Shown piece after piece: positions 35,832 to 43,719 of a DNA stretch of 64,000 nt. Numbering within the stretch: position 1 is the stretch's first letter; every line of letters begins with the position of its first letter. A model generated the notes under the pieces. That model worked only from the letters and a program-made list of their open reading frames with translations, was not told where the DNA came from and ran no database searches. A program made the position numbers and the translations under genes. Source of the DNA: Caulobacteraceae bacterium (GTDB taxonomy: Bacteria > Pseudomonadota > Alphaproteobacteria > Caulobacterales > Caulobacteraceae); the NCBI GenBank assembly GCA_030446805.1, contig JAUJMO010000001.1, positions 1,427,480-1,491,479 of the forward strand, read 5' to 3'.

Positions 35832-36353
35832 GTGGCACTAGCGCTGGGCCCCCGGCGTCGGTCAGCACGCCCCCGGACCCCGCCCTGTTGAACGCATGCC
35901 GGCGTGCAAGCGCCTAAGCCGAGATCGCAGGCCCGTCGAAGAGGGGTTGGTTCTCTGTGGAACGGAAGAAGGACCGATGTCCGGCAAGCGCGGTTGAAGC
36001 CTGGCGGCGCTTCGAACCGCACGATCAGCGCCTGGCTCCCCGGTGTCTCTGCCGCCGTGGGCGTGGTCGTCCCGATCTGAGGCCGCCGGACTGCTCCGGC
36101 CGTCCTACCTCAATCCGAACTGTTGGTCAGTTTGGCCCGTCGGTGTTGCCGGAATGTTCTGGTCATGCTTCACTCCGGATGGGCGGAGGGTCGCATGGAA
36201 GACTTTGATGGGGAGCATCGCCGGGGTTTGAGGTTTGCGCGCGGCCTCGGCTCGCCTTGCGGGCTGATCCGAGGGGAGCGATCCGGGCGGCTGGGTCCTC
36301 GATACGCGACCAAGCGCTGGAAAGGCTGGCCTCGCACCGTGGTCAGGAAGGCT
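35832..36353. other. Intergenic, no gene seen
   Basis: 522 bases between the truncated copy and the intact gene. No convincing coding sequence or structural RNA. Confidence 0.45.
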
Positions 36354-36977
36354 ATGGAGGCGACACCGCATACGGCGGCGCTGGCGGGCGCCGTATGTGT
36401 CTGCATGGCGGCCGCTTGCACCCCGGCCACGCCCACCTCGGCCGAGCCCGAAGCACCGCGGGACGCCTCAGCCTCCGGGTCCGACGTGCGGAAACACGTC
36501 TCAGAGCGCCGGACCTCGCCGCGCTTGGTCGCTCCTCCCGCGCTGGGGCCGGGCCACCACGAAGCCAGGAGCCGATTCGGACTTCTGAGCATCGTTTCGA
36601 ACCCCGAATGGCTCTTCCAAGAGCGGTACAGTCTTCTCGCCTTCGACGGCCGCATCCTGGAAATCCCGGACACAGACTTCCTGCAGTACTTCGGGCTGCG
36701 GAAGGCTTGGGCTTGGGGCGGCGCCGACCTGTTCTTGGTCAGCGGCGAAACAGGGGCCAAGATCTGCCCCGTCCTGTACGTCATCGTCGAAGTAAGGAGC
36801 TCGGAGGAGGTCACGGTGAGCAAGGCCTTCGGCACCTGCGGCGACGTCCTGTCAGCCCAGCTCACACCGCAGGGCGTCGAGGTCACGACGGGGCCGCACC
36901 CTGCCGCCCTGCCCTACGGCCCGAACAAGACCTTCACCTACGCCAAGGGCCGGGTCACCCCGGATGATTGGTACTAG
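36354..36977 (+). CDS. Putative lipoprotein, unknown function
   Basis: The product has 207 residues from ATG 36354 with a lipobox near residue 22 (CMAAAC), an Ala/Pro/Glu linker of about 40 residues, then a beta-rich domain (LLSIVSNPEWLFQERYSLLA, ILEIPDTDFLQYFGLRKAWA, LYVIVEVRSSEEV, CGDVLSAQLTPQGVEVT, KTFTYAKGRVTP). Two Cys in ICPVLY and TCGDVL may be paired. AGGAAGG precedes the start. Longer in-frame upstream extension is judged non-coding. No family recognised. A partial copy lies 1.1 kb upstream. Confidence 0.6.
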   Translation: MEATPHTAALAGAVCVCMAAACTPATPTSAEPEAPRDASASGSDVRKHVSERRTSPRLVAPPALGPGHHEARSRFGLLSIVSNPEWLFQERYSLLAFDGRILEIPDTDFLQYFGLRKAWAWGGADLFLVSGETGAKICPVLYVIVEVRSSEEVTVSKAFGTCGDVLSAQLTPQGVEVTTGPHPAALPYGPNKTFTYAKGRVTPDDWY

Positions 36978-38785
36978 GGTTGATCGCGACGTTGAAGGAG
37001 ATCACGAAGCGACGGAACCTGCACGCCTCGAGCATCATGCATGAACTGCCGCGGATCGAACTTTTGGTCGGTGTAGTCGATCAGCCAGTCCCGGTAAGCT
37101 TCCTGCATGTTTCCACCATTCCGCCGTAGATAGGACTCACGTTGGCTGCGGGGAACACCTTCCCAGTGTCCAACCGTGACATAGCTCATGTCCCCTCTCA
37201 AAAACATCTTGGCCTTGCCTATTCCTTCGTGGTGGGCAAGATAGGCATACTTGGCTAGAGCTCCCGGATCCACCTTCTCAGGGAGCAGTTTGGATCTTCG
37301 CAAGCTGCCGATGTGGTCGCGTGCAAGGTCCGCGGCGGCATGCACCGAAAGATCCGGCTCATAGCGCATGGCCAAGAGATCATCGCCTCTACCCGACACA
37401 ATCTTGTTGTTGGCATCGACGTAGCCGCGTTTCCGAGCCTCCTGGTTTAGACGTCCACCAGGCAGCTTAGCCAAGCTCTCCCAAGTATCAGCCTTGAATT
37501 GAGTCAACCCCGCTGCGCCGTATCGGTTTTGACTCGCTGGGTCCCAACGGCCACCGCCGCCCCGAACAGGAGCGGCCTCTGCTTGGACCAGAGCGCCGAG
37601 TGCTTGAGAGGGCAGCTCGGGGCTAGCCGCGCCCAGGATGAGGCCCCGAAAGGGCTCATTCGGACCCAGACGTAGGTTGTCAGGGCTATAGGGCCCGCCG
37701 GCGGCCTGAGGTGCTGACGGGGTTGGCGCGTTGCGTGCGCTCGGCTGGGATGGCGGCGTTCCACTCCCCTGACGCGCTGGGCCGGGTTGCTGAAGCCTCG
37801 CCGCCTCCTGTTTCCGCTTTCGATCCGCCGCCACCTGCGCGTCCGCCGTCGCATAACCGGCCCTGGCCCCGCTCTCGCCAAGGCCGCCCCGAGGCCCCCA
37901 GCGGGGATCGCGCTCCGCCAGAAGGACCGGTTCCGCACGGCCCGGCTCGTCCTTCAGGGTGCGGAGATCGCTCTGGAACGGGTTGGCGAGGCTGCCGGCC
38001 TCCTCCCAGGGGCTCGGGCTGGGGTGGCGGCGCGCCAGGCCGGAGCCCTCGCTGGCGAGCGATTGCAGAAGCGTCGTGGGCCGGCGGAGCGGGGAGGAGC
38101 CGGCTTCGGTGGGCGCCCCGCCAGGGTGCGGGAGCCGCGCCGGAGTTCCGCCCGCCGGAAACCCGGGCCGGTATCGGTTCGGAACGAGCCCTGCGCCCGG
38201 CGCTGCGCCGGAGGGGGTATGCGGCGCGGCCGGCGGCGCCTGGACGGCGGACGGCCGCGGCCCCGGGATCGGCCCGGCTGGGCGAAGCCAGGCGTCCGGG
38301 AGGGTTGCAGCGGGCGGCCTCCGACCGGCCCTGAACATCATCCCGGCGGGTGGAAGCGGCTGGGTGATGCGCTGCTTGTAGCGATCGAAAGCCTGCTGCT
38401 CCTGGGGCGTCAGGTCTGCACCAGAGGCGTACTTGTCCAGAATGCCGGCGGTCATCTCGGGGGCGCCGAGGTTGCGGGTGCGCGCCGCCGCAGTGGTTCG
38501 GGTGGCTTGGAACGGGTCCGCGAACACGCCCTCCGGGGTGACCGCCTGGCCGGCTTCCATGAGAGCCTGCCCGCGCGAGCCGTCGCGGGCGGCGAATTCC
38601 ATCAACTCCTCGGGCGAAAGCGTCTCCGGCTCGGCGCGGCCGGTCAGAAGATCGATCAAGCTGACGGAGCCTCGGTCCTTGGGGCGGGTCAATGCCGCGC
38701 GGAGACCACCGGGGCTACCGCCCTGTCCGAAGCCGAATATCGGACCGCCGTTCCGGCGTGAGGATGCAGCAAAGTCGCCCGGCAT
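36974..38785 (-). CDS. Large Pro/Gly-rich protein with C-terminal lysozyme-like domain (phage-type)
   Basis: The 603-residue protein has an unordered Pro/Gly/Arg-rich region (about residues 1-385) and a C-terminal domain (about 390-540) with the lytic-transglycosylase pattern RYGAAGLTQFKADTWESLAK and AKYAYLAHHEGIGKA. This resembles virion-associated peptidoglycan hydrolases used at phage DNA entry. It is not adjacent to the lysis cassette at 22.7-24.4 kb. Its 3' end overlaps the convergent lipoprotein gene by 4 bases. Confidence 0.6.
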   Translation of the reverse strand: MPGDFAASSRRNGGPIFGFGQGGSPGGLRAALTRPKDRGSVSLIDLLTGRAEPETLSPEELMEFAARDGSRGQALMEAGQAVTPEGVFADPFQATRTTAAARTRNLGAPEMTAGILDKYASGADLTPQEQQAFDRYKQRITQPLPPAGMMFRAGRRPPAATLPDAWLRPAGPIPGPRPSAVQAPPAAPHTPSGAAPGAGLVPNRYRPGFPAGGTPARLPHPGGAPTEAGSSPLRRPTTLLQSLASEGSGLARRHPSPSPWEEAGSLANPFQSDLRTLKDEPGRAEPVLLAERDPRWGPRGGLGESGARAGYATADAQVAADRKRKQEAARLQQPGPARQGSGTPPSQPSARNAPTPSAPQAAGGPYSPDNLRLGPNEPFRGLILGAASPELPSQALGALVQAEAAPVRGGGGRWDPASQNRYGAAGLTQFKADTWESLAKLPGGRLNQEARKRGYVDANNKIVSGRGDDLLAMRYEPDLSVHAAADLARDHIGSLRRSKLLPEKVDPGALAKYAYLAHHEGIGKAKMFLRGDMSYVTVGHWEGVPRSQRESYLRRNGGNMQEAYRDWLIDYTDQKFDPRQFMHDARGVQVPSLRDLLQRRDQP

Positions 38786-39225
38786 CTAAGCCTCCGTACT
38801 CAAGGTGGAATGATGAGGGGGGCCGCCGATGGGGCCTTGCTCCCGTCGCCGAACGTCGCGGCCTGCGCCGCCCGAGGAGCGGTCCCGCAGGCGACGCCCG
38901 TGTCCCTTCCCGCCCGAGATGCTCACGCCCAACCCCTCCGCCCCGGTCGCGCCCCGGGGTTGCAGCCCGGGCCGAAGGCGCGCGCTCATCCGCCTCGCCG
39001 CTCCCAACCCAGGCGGGCGGCCCGCATCGGTTAAGACGGAGTCAAGCAAGGCTCCCTCCGCGTGCAATCGGCACGCCGCCGGCTCGGGCTTGAGAACCAT
39101 CCTCACCGGAGCCTCGTCCTGAGGAGTCGGTGCATGCCTGTGCGGTCGTCTCGCGACCTCCTGGGCGATGACCGTCACCGTGATGCCGGCGCCGGACGCT
39201 CCGCGCTGACGCCCCGCGCTGAGGA
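38786..39225. other. Unclear region, no firm gene
   Basis: The minus strand has a 147-codon open frame that carries, near its upstream end and extending past it, YECPLYGWAQAHRLPVLIL, which looks protein-like. It is out of frame with the esterase fragment at 39226-39465, so both may be parts of one decayed gene. Confidence 0.3.
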
Positions 39226-39465
39226 TCAATACCGGCAGGCGGTGGGCCTGGGCCCAGCCGTAGAGCGGGCATTCGTAGAAGGTCGCGTCCTGTCCGGTAG
39301 GCCTGGACGTTTCGCCCGTACTTCATCCCGCTCCCACCAGAGCGTGGGGGACACGGCGATGTGGTCTTCAAACTGCTCGGGGGCTTCGAACAGCGTCTCC
39401 ACCACGAACAGCCCCGCCAGCGAGTCCTCCATGGCCGCGACGTTGCCGCTGGGTCGTCGGTCCAA
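39226..39465 (-). pseudogene. Fragment of an alpha/beta-hydrolase esterase (IroE/Fes type)
   Basis: AMEDSLAGLFVVETLFEAPEQ followed by HIAVSPTLWW is the nucleophile-elbow region of the putative esterase family, where functional members read G-H-S-L-G-G-L-F. Here the elbow is E-D-S-L-A-G, the flanking halves are missing and the frame shifts after LWWE. It is therefore a degenerate remnant. Confidence 0.5.
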
Positions 39466-39557
39466 AGTAGAAGCCGGAGCGGCCTGGACGCCCGGCCCCT
39501 GGACCGGCCGCCTCCGGCCAGGCTTGACCGCGAGGGCGCCCCTGAGATGATCGACAC

Positions 39558-40022
39558 ATGCGGATCATCGACTACGAGCCCCGTCACGCGGAGGCCTGGC
39601 GCACGCTCAATGAAGCCTGGATCACCCGCTGGTTCGCCATCGAGCCTAAGGATCGCAAGGCCCTCGACGACCCCGAAGGCGCCATCCTCGCTCACGGAGG
39701 CCGCATCTTCATCGCCGAGGACGGCGAGGCGGCGGTCGGCTGCGTGGCGCTGGCCCCCATGGATGACGGGGGCTACGAGGTGGCCAAGATGACGGTTGCG
39801 GAGGCGGCGCGCGGCGCCGGACTCGGCCGGCGTCTGATGCAGGCCTGCGTGGAGGCCGCGCGCGCGGCCGACGCGCCCCGGCTGTATCTCGAGACCAACG
39901 CCCGCCTCGCACCTGCGCTCGGCCTGTACCGCGCCTTCGGTTTCCGCGAGATCGAGGGAGGGGCGGCGCCGCCCTCCGACTACCAGCGCTGCGACGTGTG
40001 GATGGAGCTCCGGCTGGCCTAG
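39558..40022 (+). CDS. GNAT-family N-acetyltransferase
   Basis: The 154-residue protein has the GNAT core: IFIAEDGEAAVGCVALAPMD, KMTVAEAARGAGLGRRLMQA (acetyl-CoA pyrophosphate loop R/Q-x-x-G-x-G/A as RGAGLG) and LYLETNARLAPALGLYRAFGF. It transfers an acetyl group from acetyl-CoA to a small amine; the substrate is not identifiable. It is complete, with no neighbour in the same direction. 40023-40308 holds no gene. Confidence 0.88.
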   Translation: MRIIDYEPRHAEAWRTLNEAWITRWFAIEPKDRKALDDPEGAILAHGGRIFIAEDGEAAVGCVALAPMDDGGYEVAKMTVAEAARGAGLGRRLMQACVEAARAADAPRLYLETNARLAPALGLYRAFGFREIEGGAAPPSDYQRCDVWMELRLA

Positions 40023-40308
40023 CCTCGGCGGAATCGGTTCGGAGCCTCCCCGAGCGCCTCCGTCAGCGCTGAACGCCAAAGCCCGGAGGCGGACCGCTGG
40101 CCGCAGCGGGGGCGAGGGGCGTCACGGCCGGAACAGCGGGGGGCGTCGCGACGGGCGGGGCGAGATTGAAACCAACGGGGGGGAGGAACGACCAAAGCCG
40201 TCGGAGCCCGCATCAACCGGATGTTCTCAACCGAGCAGGCGCGGGAGAAGGTGGCCGAGCCCACCCCTAACCCGACCTAAAAAGACGCACGATGACTGTG
40301 CAGCGCCA

Positions 40309-40794
40309 CTAGCCCATGTGGTCGGGTTCGAAGCCCAGGGTGGGCGTCATGAGCAGCCCGAGGCTCAGGGCCGCCGCCGCGGCGAACCAGCTCAGCACCA
40401 CCTTGACAACCAAGCCCTTGCCCTGGGCGACCAGCCACGCCCCGGGAAGGGACGCCAAAGCCCAGGGCAGCGCTCCCAACAGGTCCGCGGGGCGGCCCGC
40501 GCCGGCAACGGCCAGCCCGGAAAGCGTCCCGCCTGAAAGGCATAGCGCGAGCGCAACGGGAACCATGAGTCCTCGCGGGAGGTGCACGCAGACGGCCGCG
40601 CCCAGCACCGCAACCCAGCAACCAGAAACAGCGAGTTCGCCAGCCGCAGGATCCGCCTCCACGGTGGAAACCAGGACGGCCGTTCCCAGCAGGAGCGCCA
40701 AGCCCGCCCAAAAGGCGCGCGTGAATTTGGCGAAAGCCAAGCTCAGCCCCAGCGCGGCGCACAGGACCCCAGCCGCCCACCCGGCGCTGCTCAT
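40309..40794 (-). CDS. Small multi-pass membrane protein linked to HupE/UreJ
   Basis: The 161-residue protein consists of four to six hydrophobic helices (WAAGVLCAALGLSLAFA, FWAGLALLLGTAVLVST, GCWVAVLGAAVCVHL, VLSWFAAAAALSLGLLM). Its ATG overlaps the HupE stop as ATGA, so it is co-translated. It has little sequence identity to recognised families; a partial second HupE/UreJ-like domain is possible (inference from hydrophobicity and context). Confidence 0.55.
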   Translation of the reverse strand: MSSAGWAAGVLCAALGLSLAFAKFTRAFWAGLALLLGTAVLVSTVEADPAAGELAVSGCWVAVLGAAVCVHLPRGLMVPVALALCLSGGTLSGLAVAGAGRPADLLGALPWALASLPGAWLVAQGKGLVVKVVLSWFAAAAALSLGLLMTPTLGFEPDHMG

Positions 40795-41396
40795 CCGGCG
40801 ACCGCCCGATAGATGAAGTAGAGGCCGGCCGCCGCGATCCCGGCGCCCAGGACCTGCACGGCCCACCGCGAGCCGGGCCTGCCGTTCAGGACGCCAAGGC
40901 CGATGCCTGCGCCGTGCAGGGCGCCCGTCGCCAGCACGAAGCCCAGGCCGTATGCGGCGGGATCCGCGGCGGCCGGCAGTTCCTGGCCATGGGCGTAGCC
41001 GTGAAACAGGCCGAACACGCCCACCAGGGCGCAGGCCAACCAAACGGGCGCGGCGAAGCGGGCGGCGATCGCGGCCCCCAGCAGCAGCACCGACAGGGCG
41101 ATCCCGATCTCAATGGGCGGCATGGGGGCGCCCGCGATCCCGAGCAGCCCCCCCGCCACCATGAAGCCGGGGAAGATCACCGGCAGCGCGACGATCAACG
41201 GTCGGCCAAGCACCGCGCCCCACAAGCCCACGGCCACCATGGCCAGCAAGTGGTCGACGCCGAGGACGGGATGCTTGATCCCGGACAGGAAACCGCCGGC
41301 CAGGCCGGACTCGTCGTGCGCCCACGCAGGCTCCCCGCCGACCAGTGCGAGCACGGCTCCGCAGATCAGCAGCTTGGAGCGACCCGACACCGTCAC
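40791..41396 (-). CDS. HupE/UreJ-family metal permease
   Basis: The 201-residue protein has a signal-like N-terminus (LLICGAVLALVGGEPAWAHD) and six helices with the family signature HPVLGVDHLLAMVAVGLWGA and GLFHGYAHGQELP. HupE/UreJ proteins carry Ni2+ or Co2+ (hydrogenase or urease maturation). No urease or hydrogenase is in the window. It lies 149 bases divergently from the DUF4198 gene, another metal-transport-associated family, so the two probably form one metal-uptake locus. Confidence 0.85.
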   Translation of the reverse strand: MTVSGRSKLLICGAVLALVGGEPAWAHDESGLAGGFLSGIKHPVLGVDHLLAMVAVGLWGAVLGRPLIVALPVIFPGFMVAGGLLGIAGAPMPPIEIGIALSVLLLGAAIAARFAAPVWLACALVGVFGLFHGYAHGQELPAAADPAAYGLGFVLATGALHGAGIGLGVLNGRPGSRWAVQVLGAGIAAAGLYFIYRAVAG

Positions 41397-41544
41397 GATT
41401 CACCCACTCCGGGTTGATGGGGCTGTCTCCCCCGTGCAGACGGCGCGGGTCAAGCGCTGCGTCTCCTCGCCTTGTCGAAGCCGTCCGGCCGGGCCATGCT
41501 GCCGCCCCGTGCGGCCCAGCCGCTCGTCCCAGCGAGACCCTTTG

Positions 41545-42366
41545 ATGCGCGTGATCGTTCCACTCCTGCTGTTCGCGTCCTGGGCCGCGACGGCGGCCGC
41601 GCATGATCTCTGGTTGCAGCCGCAGCGGTTCTGGGCCCCGGTGCGGACCTCCGTGCCCGTTTCGATCCTGGTCGGGCACGGCGCGGACCGTGCGCCTTGG
41701 GGCGTGGCCGCCGACCGGGTGGTGATGCTGAAGGACATCGGGCCGACCGGGACGTCCGATCTCATGAGCGGACTCAAAGGTCGCGTCGTGGCCGAGATCC
41801 CAGGCCTCAGCTTCGGCGCGCCAGGGGTCCACATCGTCGCCATGCAAAGCGCCCATTCGGCCAGCGAACTCCCCGCGGTGCGCTTCAACAACTATCTGCA
41901 GGAGGAGGGCCTCACGCCCGCCCTGGCGATCCGCAGCCGCGCACGAGCGACCAACGCGGCCGGACGGGAGATCTACAGCCGCCGGGCCAAGGCCCTGGTG
42001 CAGGTCGGCCCGCCAGGATCGCCCCAGCCCCATGTCACCCGGCCGATCGGATTGACGCTGGAGATCGTGCCGGAGCGCAACCCTTATGCGCCAGGGCCCT
42101 CCGACGCCCTGCCTGTCCGGGTTTTCTACGAAGGCCGCCTCCTGCCCGGCGCGCTGGTCAAGCTGACCAACCTGGACGCAGACGCCAAGCCGGTCGCCAT
42201 GCGTCGGACCGATGCGGCCGGTCGCGCGGTCTTCACCCGCCCGCGAACCGGGTCCTGGCTGCTGAACGTGGTCTGGACGAAGCCGATCAAGGGCGATCGT
42301 CGCGGCGACTTCGACACGACCTTTTCGAGCCTGACCTGGGGCTTCCCGCGGGCCGCCGTGCGCTGA
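41545..42366 (+). CDS. DUF4198 periplasmic protein, metal-uptake associated
   Basis: The 273-residue protein has a signal peptide ending in ATAAAHDLWLQPQRFWAP, with the mature N-terminal His (AHDLWLQP) that is typical of DUF4198, and a Ig-like C-terminal beta domain (LTLEIVPERNPYAPG, VFYEGRLLPGALVKLTNLD, GRAVFTRPRTGSWLLNVVW). DUF4198 is associated with Ni/Co or other metal transport. It is divergent from hupE and precedes the virB operon by 90 bases, but there is no sign of shared function with the secretion genes. Confidence 0.75.
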   Translation: MRVIVPLLLFASWAATAAAHDLWLQPQRFWAPVRTSVPVSILVGHGADRAPWGVAADRVVMLKDIGPTGTSDLMSGLKGRVVAEIPGLSFGAPGVHIVAMQSAHSASELPAVRFNNYLQEEGLTPALAIRSRARATNAAGREIYSRRAKALVQVGPPGSPQPHVTRPIGLTLEIVPERNPYAPGPSDALPVRVFYEGRLLPGALVKLTNLDADAKPVAMRRTDAAGRAVFTRPRTGSWLLNVVWTKPIKGDRRGDFDTTFSSLTWGFPRAAVR

Positions 42367-42458
42367 ACCCCGACCCGCAGGGGCCTGGCGAGGCCGCCAC
42401 TTCTATTCGTCATGATCCCGGGCTAGGGTGGGCGCTTGTGTTCCGGAGACGAGATCCG

Positions 42459-43088
42459 TTGTACCTAAACGTCGGCCGTTTGAGCGCGGCGCTCGCCGCT
42501 TGCGGCATGATGACCTGTTTCACCTCTGGGGCCGCGACGGCTCAAGTCCTTGAGATCGGAGACGCCGGTCAGGTCACCGTCTATGACGGGCCCACCGTCT
42601 TCAACGCGGAAGGCGGCGAACCGATCCCGCGGGACGAACCCGCGCCCAGGCGAGCGGCCAAGGTCGCCTTCGCGCCGGCGTCCGGTGCGACCATGGCCGC
42701 ATTGGCGGACGCCGCGCGGGCGAACGGGCTCAGCCCCGAACTCGTCGAAGCGGTGGCGTGGAGCGAGTCGCGGCTGCGGCCCGGCGTGGTCTCCCGGGCG
42801 GGCGCGATCGGCGAAATGCAGCTCATGCCGGGCACCGCGCGCGACCTCGGCGTGAATCCCTATGACACGCGCCAGAACCTGCTCGGAGGAGCGACCTATC
42901 TCGGCGCCATGCTGCGTCGATATGACGGAGACCTCGTCCGGGCCCTGGCGGCCTACAATGCCGGTCCAGCTACGGTGGACCGTTACCGCGGCGTTCCGCC
43001 GTACAAAGAAACACGCGATTACGTCACGGCCGTTCTGGAGCGGCTCAGCCGGCATTCGGCGGTGGTGACCATCGCTCCCGGGAAGTAG
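42459..43088 (+). CDS. virB1: VirB1-like lytic transglycosylase
   Basis: The product has 209 residues from TTG 42459 (GGAGA 9 bases upstream). It has a signal peptide (LSAALAACGMMTCFTSGAAT) and then a SLT fold: LVEAVAWSESRLRPGVVSRAGAIGEMQLMPGTARDLGV with the catalytic Glu in WSESR, and ALAAYNAGPATVDRYRG. It opens peptidoglycan for assembly of the secretion channel. It is the first gene of the operon. The next start is 6 bases downstream. Confidence 0.85.
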   Translation: MYLNVGRLSAALAACGMMTCFTSGAATAQVLEIGDAGQVTVYDGPTVFNAEGGEPIPRDEPAPRRAAKVAFAPASGATMAALADAARANGLSPELVEAVAWSESRLRPGVVSRAGAIGEMQLMPGTARDLGVNPYDTRQNLLGGATYLGAMLRRYDGDLVRALAAYNAGPATVDRYRGVPPYKETRDYVTAVLERLSRHSAVVTIAPGK

Positions 43089-43094
43089 GAGTTC

Positions 43095-43424
43095 ATGACG
43101 GCATCAAACGGCATCGTGCGGGGGGCGGCGCAGGCGCTCGGCGTGGCTGTCGCGGCCTTGGCCGGCTCCGCCGCCGCGCAATCAGTGCAGCTGGATCCCG
43201 CGGGCTCCAATCCGATCCTGTCCGCGGTGAACTGGCTCCAGGGCACGCTGCTGGGCAATGTCGCGACCGCGCTGGCGGTCCTGGCCGTAGGCGCGGTCGG
43301 TTTGATGATGCTCACCGGCCGCATTGATTGGCGCCGCGGCGCGACCGTGATCCTCGGCTGCTTCATCGTCTTCGGCGCGAGCGCAATCGTAGCCGGGATC
43401 CAGTCCGTTTCGCAGGGCGGCTGA
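43095..43424 (+). CDS. virB2: VirB2-like pilin
   Basis: The 109-residue protein has a signal peptide (cleavage near AAAQ at residue 29) and two hydrophobic helices (TALAVLAVGAVGLMMLTG and GATVILGCFIVFGASAIVAG) separated by a short basic loop (RIDWRR), the pattern of TrbC/VirB2 pilins. Mature pilin would be about 80 residues. It is co-translated with virB3. Confidence 0.85.
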   Translation: MTASNGIVRGAAQALGVAVAALAGSAAAQSVQLDPAGSNPILSAVNWLQGTLLGNVATALAVLAVGAVGLMMLTGRIDWRRGATVILGCFIVFGASAIVAGIQSVSQGG

Positions 43425-43426
43425 AC

Positions 43427-43717
43427 ATGGCCGGCGCCCAGCTCGAACGTGACCTGGTCTTCGGCGCGCTCACCCGCCCACAGATGTTCGCCGGGGTGAC
43501 CTACAGCTACTTCGTGCTGAATGCGGTCGTCACGGTCGAGCTGTTCCTGATCACCAAGTCGTTCTGGGCGCTGCTGGCGGCGCTGGTGATCCACGCCGTA
43601 GGTTATTTCGGCTGCCTCAAGGAGCCGCGCTTCTTCGACCTCTGGCTCGTCCGCGTGAGTCGTTGCCCCAGGGTCAAGAACATCGCCTTCTGGCGCTGCA
43701 ACTCCTACACGCCCTAG
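43427..43717 (+). CDS. virB3: VirB3-like membrane protein
   Basis: The 96-residue protein has the VirB3 pattern: MAGAQLERDLVFGALTRPQM at the N-terminus, a long hydrophobic region (about 27-55) and a polar C-terminal tail with Arg/Lys. It is a small inner-membrane component, often fused to VirB4 in other systems; here it is separate, with its stop 2 bases before virB4. Confidence 0.85.
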   Translation: MAGAQLERDLVFGALTRPQMFAGVTYSYFVLNAVVTVELFLITKSFWALLAALVIHAVGYFGCLKEPRFFDLWLVRVSRCPRVKNIAFWRCNSYTP

Positions 43718-43719
43718 CT

